Assembly (NCBI RefSeq): GCF_037975245.1
Contig: NC_092564.1
Location: 15,644,984-15,708,983, forward strand
Length of the DNA stretch: 64,000 nucleotides
Direction: 5' to 3'
DNA from: Apostichopus japonicus
Lineage: Eukaryota > Echinodermata > Holothuroidea > Aspidochirotida > Stichopodidae
Shown: one piece after another, positions 24,933 to 36,900 of the stretch
How positions within the stretch are numbered: position 1 is the first letter of the stretch
How the letters are laid out: each line of letters starts with the position of its first letter
Notes under the pieces: generated by a model
What the model saw: only the letters and a program-made list of their open reading frames with translations
Databases searched by the model: none
Told to the model about the DNA's origin: nothing
Position numbers and translations under genes: made by a program

Positions 24933-27900
24933 CTACCGAAGTAAAAAGAAAAATTAAAATGTTTCTTGGTTAGTATAAAGCAGCATAGCATTAAAAGAGA
25001 AATGCAAGGAATTTTATAGAAGTTCAAATACATAAAAATCTTTGCAAATTTCCTGGTCTTACTGTTTGGTTGTCCAAAACTTGTAGCAATATAACAAAGA
25101 AATGACCCATATGTACACTGTAGGAGAGATGTGTAGGTTTGGTGAATAGAACACTGATATGTACACTGTAGGAGAGATGTGTAGGTTTGGTGAATAGAAC
25201 ACTGATATGTACACTGTAGGAGAGATGTGTAGGTTTGGTGAATAGAACACCAATGTGTTCACTGTAGGAGAGATGTGTAGGTTTGGTGAATAGAACACCG
25301 ATATGTACACTGTAGGAGAGATGTGTAGGTTTGGTGAATAGAACACCGATATGTACACTGTAGGAGAGATGTGTAGGTTTGGTGAATAGAACACCAGCTT
25401 TGGGCGAATAAAAACTCCCCATGTGGTGGATCAATGGGTCATAGGCCTATGACAATTTTTTCCAGTACCCCCAAAGTGACACCAAGTTATCATTCTACCT
25501 ATTCGGGGCAGTCAGTTCCGATGCTATCTGAAGTTGATGTTAACCACTCATCGTCCATAGGACAACCACCAAAGCTGATTTTTCGTCATCAAATCAGAAA
25601 TTTGGTCTTTTCAGACAATCAGACTACCATTAAAATATTTGCCCTGGCTAAACCTCACCTACCAACCTCGGTCGGATTAAACGTTCAGAAGAGAATTATA
25701 AAAATAAACAATGTGACTTTAAAAATCTGAAGCGTACCTTTCCAGGATGGATCTCACTTCCGATAAAAGAAACAGGGATGGATCCGGAGATGGTGACTTG
25801 ATGAGAAAATCTGCAATGTATTCTGGCTTCAGGCACAGAGTCCCATTGGAAACAATCTGCTCAAAGTCAACCTGTAAAAGGGACGTATGTTTCATGTTTA
25901 CTTCACCACTGGGTTGTTAATATGAAACTTATTTATGGAGTAGTCCAGGCTAAGGTGAAAGGTACTGGTATTTTGTTATCAAATGAGGGCAAAGCTGAAA
26001 GTTAAAAATAGTTGTGTGCTTGTGCTAGGAAACAGAAAGTAACATGAAATACTCCTTTTGTTGTACCTCCTACAGGCCCTCCTTTGTCTATTCTATGGAG
26101 GTGGGGGGCGGGGGGGGGTCATCATTCCCATTTCTTCTGGGTTTTTCTTCATTCAGTGATGGAAGAACATGAATCAAGACTAGCAAGGAAGTGTTGCCAA
26201 GCTCTTAACTTATCACAGAAATGTTAATGGTAACATATATAAGTTATATTGTGATTGTAATTAGCAAGTTCAATTGGGGGGGGGAGGGAGTTAGAGGGGG
26301 ATGGAGGAGAGGGAGGGGCAAAATCACTTTGTTAATTACTTCCCTGTATCACTATAATCAGTTTTTTTTACCAATCTTACCATATCTTTCACTCCTTTCA
26401 TTTTAGATGAACTCAGGAACAAATGCGTGGCTTCTGAGGAGCTTGCAGGGAAAGGAACCCTTGTGGTCAGGACGACCCCACAACCTGCCTCTAGTATCCT
26501 CTTTAAACCCTTCTCTTTTGATTCCTCTACCACCAGCAGGACCTTCCAACCGTCAAATGCGCCGTGGTGGTCCTGTCGAAATGAAGAGAGACGAGAATAG
26601 ACGTTATTTTATGGGAGGTGGATGAAAGAAAACTTTCAAAGTTTTCATTCTTGTATCAATAAAGCTGTAGCAATGGAACCTATGTTATAAATAATGAAAC
26701 CTTAAAATTTTCATGTTTCAGTATTTTGTACATGATGTTATTTAAACTGATATAATGATATTTCTTCTTTTTGAGAGTCAACTATCATTTCTTTGCATTT
26801 TTGAGAGTCAATATCAGTGTAAATTCACATTCACAACTTTTTTACAATTTGAGGCTTTTTATTATATTTTTATATACAAATGATAAAGATACAAGTATGA
26901 TATTAACCATTGATAAAAAAAGCCCATAGGCTGTATGGTTAAAGTAACCTTGAACTAGACAGTCTGGAATTACAATCACTTCGAGTTGGACAATTTTTTT
27001 TAATAATCTGGTACTTTCATGTCCTGCTTGGAAGGACTCATAACTGACAATATGAGCAGTATGAAAATCCTGTTTCTATTAGATAAAAGCTATGTAAAAA
27101 ACAGTGTCAATGTGATTATTTTGAATGAAATGAAAATACTCTTTATATTGGTGCCAGTATTAGAAGGTTGTCCCACCTGTCTGTCCAATTACCATTTGTG
27201 ACTTCTAACGTGTAACAACAAACACCTCTAAAAACAAACACATACACATGTACACGTACAAAAAAAAAAAAGAAAAAAAAAAAAGTATTTATAATATCTA
27301 GCTAAAGCATGACTTTCTACCGACATTTTTCTATATGAGGCTACTGCAGGCGACATCAATAATTATCCTCTTTTTAAGAGGGTTTCTTTGCATCTCTCCA
27401 TAATTGATGGACTATTTGAGAAGCTTTTACAGACATCTCAGCTACTGCCCCTACCGCATCTTCCATTTGTAACTGCTCACGCCATCTCTTAGGAGCACTG
27501 CAGAGGACAGACGCCCTCGACATCTTCTCCGGGAACATGGATGCATTCAACTCGTGAGGAGCCTCCTGTAAAAGAGATGATAAAAAAAAAGTTAAAAAAT
27601 ATATATATATATAAAAAAAAAAATGAGCTGCATCAAAAGTGGTTTCCTACCTTAGAACTCTCTGACCGGACCTGGAAAGCTTTATGCACACGATTATGAA
27701 GTAGGATCAAAATATGAGAAACCTGAGAAAAAATAAATTGACATCATACAATATATCTCATACACTCCCCGGGGCCTTATAACTGCTCATGCAACTGTTC
27801 TAGTTTACAATGAATCCACCAGACCTGGCAACCATTTTCTCACGACTCCATTTCTTACGATCCTCATGCTGCATATTCTTTCCACCCCACACACCAGAAG

Positions 27901-30900
27901 AAAAAAAAAAACCTTCAATTTAGGGATAAGTTTAAAAGAGGAATACAATCGTCTTGAAAATAATTCAGGTACAAAGTTTTAGTCTAGATTTCTATCGATT
28001 AAGAAAACAAAAACAAAACATACAAATGCCATCAAACCTGCTATCTACATCTATCAATTAATATACTAGGCCTCACCTCAATGAATTTGCCAGCTTTCTG
28101 ACACTCTACCATGTACGACCGGTGAAGGATCCACTTCCCTGACGCGACTGCTGCCAAGTACTTCTCATTCTTGGAAGGATTACCTTTGACAAACCAGAAA
28201 GGGAAACATAAAGAAAAGAAATATGCAAAAATGCAGAAAATAAAAAGTCAGAAAGCAGCTTACACATTCACATGAAAAGTATTATGTCACAATAAGACAA
28301 ATAGAAAAAGAAAACCAACACCTCTCTGACTAAGTCCCACTCAACAATATGTACCACTTCATTTCTTGACATGAACTACAGTCCCCCCCCCCCCTCCCAC
28401 CTCATGCAACCCTCCTAAAACCCCTATTGTATGTGACCCATTTTGTTTATTTTCATCAAACATAAATGTCAAAATCAGTGTAAGATACAAACAAACATCA
28501 GTGTACATGGTCTACCAATAAAAGTATCATCTGCTTCATGCTTCCCCTCCCTATCCCTCGCCCCTCCCCCACACCTTACTTCACCCCTCATCACACTGTG
28601 CACAGAACCCAACTTATTTATTTACATCAAACTACAAAGTCAGTCAGGACAAGATACTTAACAACCATCTGTGAACATAATTTGACTGATAATCTGTGAC
28701 TGATAATTTAGTAATTTTTTTTTTTCTATAGTCCCCCTCACCTCTGCCCTGCCTCCCTCATTGTTTACCCCTCCCTCCATTGTGCATGTGGCCCTCCCTG
28801 TTTCATTTTACAGTACACCACAACCTTCAAAGTCATTTCAAGAGGGGGTACTCACCAACAATCATATGTGTGCAGGACTTATGAAAATAATTTTGTTCTT
28901 TTTATTGTTCTATAGTCCCCTCACCTCTCCCCTTGCTTCCCTCATTGTTTACCCCTCCATTGTGCATGTGGCCTCCCCTGTTTATTTTACAGTAAACCAC
29001 AACCTTCAAAGTCATTCAGGAGGGGGTACTCACCAACAATCATATGTGTGCAGGACTTATGAAAATAAGTTTATTCTTTTTATTGTTCTATAGTCCCCTC
29101 ACCTCTCCCCTTGCCTCCCTCATTGTTTACCCCTCCCTCCATTGTGCATGTGGCCTCCCCTGTTTATTTTACAGTAAACCACAACCTTCAAAGTCATTCA
29201 GGAGGGGGTACTCACCAACAATCATATGTGTGCAGGACTTATGAAAATAAATTTATTCTTTTTATTGTTCTATAGTCCCCTCACCTCTCCCCTTGCCTCC
29301 CTCATTGTTTACCCCTCCATTGTGCATGTGGCCTCCCCTGTTTATTTTACAGTAAACCACAACCTTCAAAGTCATTCAGGAGGGGGTACTCACCAACAAT
29401 CATATGTGTGCAGGACTTATGAAAATAAGTTTATTCTTTTTATTGTTCTATAGTCCCCTCACCTCTCCCCTGTCTCCCTCATTGTTTACCCCTCCCTCCA
29501 TTGTGCATGTGGCCCTCCCTGTTCATTATACAGTGAACCACAACCTTCAAAGTCAATCAGGAGGGGGTACTCACCAACAATCATATGTGTGCAGGATTTA
29601 TCATAGTAAGTTTTATCTGCAACCTCTCCTCCTAACTGCTCTATCAGAGCACCATAGTCGATTCTTTCTTGTTCCGTGAGGCCGGTAAACAAAAACACTC
29701 TTTTGATGGGAACTTGATTCTGGAGATCAAACAAAATGAAGACAAAAATAACAAATTGCTTTGCACAAGTATTGGGGAGGATCACTTTGTTGTCATACCT
29801 CTCTTTAAGCTGTCCTTCTCTTTAAGCTGTCCTCTCAAAGTTTCACAAGAATCAGGTTAAGTTTTATCCACTATAAACCTTCTTTTTTTCAGAATTGATT
29901 TTAGTAATTGATTGAGTTTTCTGGTGGTCTCACAAACAGTGGTCTGTCAGATAAGGCCCCTAAAGTGTGCTTTCTAATGCAGTGGGGTTATTTTATAAGG
30001 AATGACTATTCTATAGTTTCTAGGTTCTCAACATTTTACCACCCAATTCATGGACCTCTGATCATAAAAATGTCATCAAATACCACAGCCTCACACCAAA
30101 GTAAGCACTGACGTAAGTCTAAATCTTATTGAACATAACAAACCGTAGATTATTAGACAAATTTTTGTCCCAGATAGATATAAGGTATCCACTTTCTTAT
30201 TATTTAAATACCACACTTTGTTGAAATAACATCTGTTTTGTTACTTCATTCATTTTGTTTGTATGTGTATTTAGGATACACACAACTTTTTCCCCAACTT
30301 CAACAAAGTAAAGGACTGATGTAAGCCTAACTCCCCTTTCGACTTTTAAAGACCCCAATCTATCCGAATGGCCTCCTTCAGACTGTTTTACCCTCACTGA
30401 TCCCCAAAATATTTTTGTGAACCTCAGGGTGAATAAGACTGGTTCCCTCTTACACACTGAAGCCTGATATCATTGTGAGCTATCCTTTCTAACATCCAGG
30501 TTTGAAGGTGGCATACTCCTATTAGAGTCTATATTCATCCGCTCGATTGTTCTCCTTCAGGAAAAGTGCCAAAAAGCAGCAGGAGAACATCTTTTGTGAC
30601 CTGTTATCAATCATGATCCAGTTTTTTTGTGGCTTGCATGTTGAAGAGCATGAATGGAAGTACATGTGGTGAGAAAATTGGGTCAATTGAGGCAATTTTA
30701 GACCGTTTTAGGCCTCCCAGTGACGAAAACTTCCGGCTCGGATAGCAAAAAATCTACACGGTCATGATACGGAAAATTGATGGTGCCATGAAAGGCCAGC
30801 TTGTCAGCTATCCGGTGATGGGTAGCGTTTAGCTAGTGAAAACTTCTATCTAGACTTAGAGACCACATTACTTTTGTGATTCAGTGTGTAAGTCAATGGG

Positions 30901-33900
30901 GCTTTTAATGGGCGTATGCTACCTTAAACACCCATCTACATCAGATATACTGTATCACCAGATTCATTTCGAAATCATCTTGCTCACCATCTGACTTTGT
31001 TCCTCCTCTGTCCTCTCGGGGGCCACCGCGGGTTTAGCCGGAGGCAGACGTATAGGAGGAGGTGTTTTCACCTTGGACGGAGATTCCTCGGTCTCGTTGG
31101 ATGCATGGAAATTACCAAGCTCTGTTAACTCTTTCACTTCTGCCTGGATATTAAAGATTTTATGAAAAAATCTTAAATTGAAGACATCAAAATTTACCAG
31201 AGACAAGGGACTTGGCAGTTGACAATATCCATATTAATAAATATAATGTACAGAGGAGGGACATTGGCCAATAAAAAAACACTCTTTAAAACTCTCTACA
31301 AATAGGTTATGAAGTACATAATTAGCATATATGTAAATAAAACACAGAAACATAGCAACTTTGGCTAAACTTTCCCTCCTGCTAATGCCTTAATAAGCCC
31401 ATAATAAGTTTGGTGGTTTATAAATCATGTTCATCATAAAAATGAATTTTCTTTACCCTAAAATAGTGAAAATGCTTTATTCCGTATACCAATATTGCGT
31501 ATATATATCTTTGCATTTATGCAAAAACATTTATACCCTCAGGCTAACAGGTATATTTTCTCACCTTTTGTTGGTCTTCGTCTTCAAAACTCTCCTCTTT
31601 GAATCCTTCTCCTCTCAAGCGAGCTAAGGCATTCTCCCTGCAGACCCTACTTGAGGCGTCGTCCCACGTTATCACGCACGATGGATCAGAATCATGCTCA
31701 ACTATTTTAAAGAGTAATGCATATTCATAAATCATGCTCAACTATTGTAAAGAGTAATGAATATTTATAAATCTGCTCAACTATTGTAAAGAGTAATGAA
31801 TATTCATAAATCATGCTCAACTATTGTAAAGAGTAATGAATATTCATAAATCATGCTCAACTATTATAAAGAGTAATGAATATTTATAATTCATGCTCAA
31901 CTATTGTTAAGAGTAATGAATTATGAATATCCATAAATCATGCTCAACTATTGTAAAGAGGAATGAATATTCATAAATCAATACTCAACTGTTGTAAAGA
32001 GTAATGAATATTCATAAATCATGCTCAGGTATGAAGTCTCTGGACATTTGCCTCTTACAAAATCAACATGGTTCCTATGTAAAAATCTGATAAACATATT
32101 TGGCCTATCATAGCAACTTTGACCACTTTGCATTGCACTTTGCGATGTGATACTGGATAAATTATTTGCCGATTCACTCAAATGTACCACTTACCAGCTT
32201 TGTCCTTATTCTGTTCTTTCATGTTTGTGTTCTTTGACCCTCGTCTTGACCTGGTCAGCCTTCGACTTGATCGTCTGCTCTCTGTCACTGAATCGTTTCC
32301 ATCTTTACTGTTTCCGTCAGTATTTGAGGATTGCCTTCGACCTCTCCTTTTGCTACTTCCTGGGTTTCTAGAGGCAACCAAAAAAAAACTACAAGATTGA
32401 CATCTTTCAAACCAAGTAACACTTCTCTTCAACATTGCACCAGTTAACTCCCCACCTCCCCCCCCACCCCCATTCAAAAACAAAAATTATGACACCTTTC
32501 ACTACAAGTTACCATTCTCTTCAACATACCACCACTATCCTTCCTTCCACCTAATAAAAAAAAACACAACTTATGATATCTTCCAAGTTTCAGTGTCAGA
32601 AACCCTTTTCTGCAACATACCACCCCTCACCTCCCTCCCTCCCTTACCCCCACCCCTAGACCACCTTTCACTACAAAGTTATAACCAAACACTGAGGTGA
32701 CTGAAAAATAGTACAAGGCTTCTATAAGAGAAACGAAATAATTTTATTTACATTGAAATAATTCTCCTACCATATCAATAAATGTATAACCTTCATTGGT
32801 TGGGTGGTAGAAATTGTAAAAGGGAATGTTCATGAAACTCAAACGGGCTTCACAAAGAAGAATATTTCCCTGAACAGATACAAGAAATACATACAGGGAT
32901 GTGCCCACGCTGGGCGGCACTGGGCTGCCCCGCCCAGCAATAAAAATTACCTCCCAGCACTGTCTTAAAAATCGTGAATCCCGTCCAGCACTATTTTCAT
33001 CTAAAATCCTGACTTTCCTAACAATATATTCAACATAAATTGGGCCTAGCTTACAGACTAATAATGCATCAGTTACGCATGCGAGAAACATTACTTACGG
33101 TTCTCAATCGGTCCCTTGTAAAATCTCTTTGAAACAATCTAATAACTTTTACCAGGTACGTAATATATTTCACTAAAAAAAATTTAAAAATCTAAATTGT
33201 TAGCAAAACTAGTACTTGTGTATGTGCTTAAAAAGCTGCACAAGTGCCAGCAGTTGGCATCTGAGCACCTTCAAAAATCGGCGATCAGTATACCCGGCAC
33301 TCAGGAAATCCTGGGCACATCCCTGTACACACACACATACACACACACACACAGAAGCGAGTGAGAGCAAATGAACAAAACTCACCCAGTTGACATGATC
33401 TGTGCAAATTGTCGTTGAAATTCTTCCCTCTGTTCGTCTGAATTGGAGTTCTCCTTCTCCTCGATCGCTTCTGCCTCAGCAATCATCAGTTCTTCCTCTT
33501 CCATAGAGAGATCTTGGTCCTCGATTACCTCCGCTCTGATCTGAGGAGAGCGACTGACAGAGGGCGCTGTCACCGACGTATTCATTTTACGAGGACGGAT
33601 ATCATTGTCGGTTTGTACCTGAGACAGAGACTTTGAAGGGGGGAAGAGAAGTGACGATTGATTGGCACAGATTGGCGACACATAAGCAAAAAGATCGTTT
33701 TTTTTTCTTGGAGATATTAACAACATCAGATTATTGCACGCGCATCAAATTCAGTTCTTCATGACTGCATCAAAATCTGGAGCAGAAAGAAATGGAATGA
33801 AACAAAACCAATTTTTTTTTTCATTTACCAAGCTCATGTTTGGGTTCAGTGTATGAGGGTACAATTTCTCATCCATTCTTCTATTGTTCTCTTTACACGC

Positions 33901-36900
33901 CGACAACCACTCTGGACTCACGATGCTCACATTCCCCTTACGAGCTCTTCGGAATTCCTTGTCGGTGTCGTTTGACTTTCCCTGAAAGAGAGAAGAAGGT
34001 ACTATGCACTAGTATTTGACTACATTTATATGTGATCATGCAATGCTGGAGGTTTTTAATTTGAATAACGCTTTGGAGAGCTGCGACCCCCCCTACTCCC
34101 CCCTTCTCGACAAAAACCCCTCCCCTCGCTCTCATCCCAATGACCCTTCCCCCAAGCCCCTCCCAACCCCCTCATCATGACAACCATTTGGTATGATACT
34201 GATTGAGACCCTAACCATCATGGAAAACTACATTCATGTACATTCTTCAAATATTCAAGGTTTACTTACATTGTTGAATAATTATGTACAAGGCCAGTGA
34301 GATACATTGGCTGGAACAAATGGACAGGGAGCCAAAAAATTCTGCTTCCAACCAAGCCTAAGCATTTTTTTTCAAAAGGCCCAAATATTTAACTATTGTC
34401 AGATTGTAGGCCAAGTTTTCTTCACAGGTCAGATTGATAGCTTTCTCTGGCCAGATTTGGGTCAGCAAGTTGCCTATTGACAAAAACTGCCTGAGGGGGT
34501 ACTATCACTTTTAAACCTAATACTAAGTACACCTCTTCTTTCAAAACTCAATATGCTCCTTTAAAAAATATCACAAAAACAATACAAGACCTTACCTGAA
34601 ATATAAAATGTGAGCAGGTTGCATCTAATCGCCATTTGACATCACCTCCTAAAGACTTGACTAGTCGATGTAACTCCCCACGTTGGTGAGGAAGCTTCTC
34701 TGCGACATACACCGCAAGGCCACGAAGAACGTTAGTTTTCGATTCATTCTACAAACAAACAAAGAACTAAATTAAGAGAGGGACACCTTGGACGAGAGGC
34801 CGAGGAGAAGCGAAGAGAAGAAAATTTGTCAGAGATGCAAGAACGTCAAAATACTTCATAGGCATAGAATTCCACGGTTTTGTAAGAGGTCCAAAGAAAG
34901 GTATAGTGGGAAGGCCAACAAATGATGCTGGCTGGTGTCAAAATATGGAATATCGGAATGACAATATTATTTAATATTACACAAAAAGTTTTTTATTCAA
35001 TTTCATTCTGGTTGAATTTTATTTTCTCGCAACTAGCATAATCAATGGGACAACTGAAAAATTGCTACTGTGTTTGTAGTAAGTTTTATACCTATCACAT
35101 ATATTTTTAATTCTTGAGACGAAAACCTTGCACCAATTGAAAGTTGATTAAAAAATCCTACTCATTATGAATAAATCTTTTCTGTAAATCAAAAACATGG
35201 CACTAGGTTATCAAGCAACTCATCTTTTATACAATTTAGATGCATCGTGTCCCGTGGGTTTGTACCAAATTTGTACTGGAGCCTTTTCCTTTTTGTCGGC
35301 TGTAGCTTTGGAACTCCCGACAACACTGATAGATTCAGAGGTAATCTGAAGCACATGTTCTTTTATTATAAGGTTAATAATATAATTTTGTCTTCTTCAA
35401 TTCTGCTAGTTTCTCACCAGCCTACTTGTGCATGTCCATGTCAACTCAACACTGATAGGTTCAAATGTCATCTAAAGCACATGTTCTTTTATTATAAGGT
35501 TAATAATAAAAGTTTGTCTTCTTTCATTCCGCTAGTTTCTCACCAGCCTACCATGTCAACTCAGCATTGCGAGAACGTAGTCTATAGAAGACCTTATTCT
35601 TACAAACATGCAGGGATGTGCTCAGGAATATTTGAGTGCCGGGCAGATTATGCGGTAGTGTGATCCACACCCTGGGAGAGGGATCTCATAGGTGGGGTAC
35701 CCCCTCCCCACTGGACAAATTTTGCACATGAAGTATGCTTAGGTGCATGGTGCTGTTTTTTCTATTCTGTGCCGTGTATTCTCCCAGATTTTGGTTATGG
35801 TAAAATTTGTTAAATTATCATAAAAAAAGTGCCGGGCGGAAATGTTTAAAATACTGTTTTTGCTGGGCGGCATTCAGAACTGCTGGGCGCAGCCGCCCAG
35901 TGTGATCACATCCCTGAACATGTCTGATTGTGCTTCCTATCAAAGACACACACACATTATCCTTCTCTTTTATTCAACATAGAGTTCAGATCGTTACCTC
36001 TTTATCACTGAATACTTCACTGTCTTCAGCCTCGTTTTGATTTCTCTCGACCTTCCCACTGGCTGTGACTTCCACTGCCGAGACAAGGTTCTCATAGAGA
36101 CAGACTTCGTACGGCTGAACGAGAAATTAAGGTTATTCAAGATCAGAAGCTGGTAGAAGCAGACCGTACAGGTTTTATCAATCATTTTTAGTCATTCATA
36201 ACTTTGGTGGTTAAGAGTACCAGATGCCTTTCATGTATCTTTGGAATATATCTAGGATGTAGTAAATCCAACACAAAATGTTGCTAAAGGTGGTGATTAC
36301 CACAACACATTCTCTCACTGAATTATTAGCACACTACCTAGGAGTTTACAGGCAGTTACCTATTACCGGTGTAATTAAAGGTTAACCTTTATATAGATTA
36401 GTGCTACTGATAAATAAAGTATCTTGCATATGAATAAAATTCTGACCTTCCTGAATTCACTAGTTTGAACTCCGATAGTCAAATATGACCTTTCCAAATT
36501 TGTTTTACCCATATTCCAAGTTATGTTTTCGGTTTTATAATTTGCTTCCATAGTAATGCTTGCTGGAACTTACATTTTTTTCTCTCTTTACAGGTGGCTA
36601 TGGGAACCTGGCTCGTATTATAGATCAGGGGTGGACAACCTTTTTGAATAAATGGGCAAGATATAAGGAGCGAAATATTGACTGGGCTGCACCTAACCAA
36701 CGACCTGCTGTTGATTTCAAACCTTTGATTCCGAGGACTTTCAAGCAATTGGTGTGTGTACTTAATCTGTATTCACAAAAACATAATGTCAATACAGAAC
36801 AGTTGATAATTAATGGGGATAATAGGCCTACCTAACAGCATCAATAGGGCCGATAAATTCTAAGCAGCTAGCTTGTTTTTTGTGATGATATAAAATAGAT

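Noticed and set aside
25108-25395. CRISPR-like direct repeats
   Set aside because: Units are contiguous with no unique spacers, and the genome is animal; it is a minisatellite.
28443-29679. Several plus-strand open frames with repeated ICVQDL / [12 protein letters not shown] text
   Set aside because: They read the pyrimidine-rich strand of the 180-bp array inside TOPBP1 intron 26, antisense to the gene.
31690-32030. CRISPR-like direct repeats
   Set aside because: Head-to-tail 40-bp repeats without spacers, in an intron.
35247-35663. 138-codon plus-strand open frame with repeated [17 protein letters not shown] text
   Set aside because: Explained by the 126-bp tandem duplication and the start of a MITE in TOPBP1 intron 19.
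36560-36835. Plus-strand open frame preceded by a good acceptor-like TTTACAG
   Set aside because: Overlaps the hAT-like repeat and lies antisense in a TOPBP1 intron; no family match.
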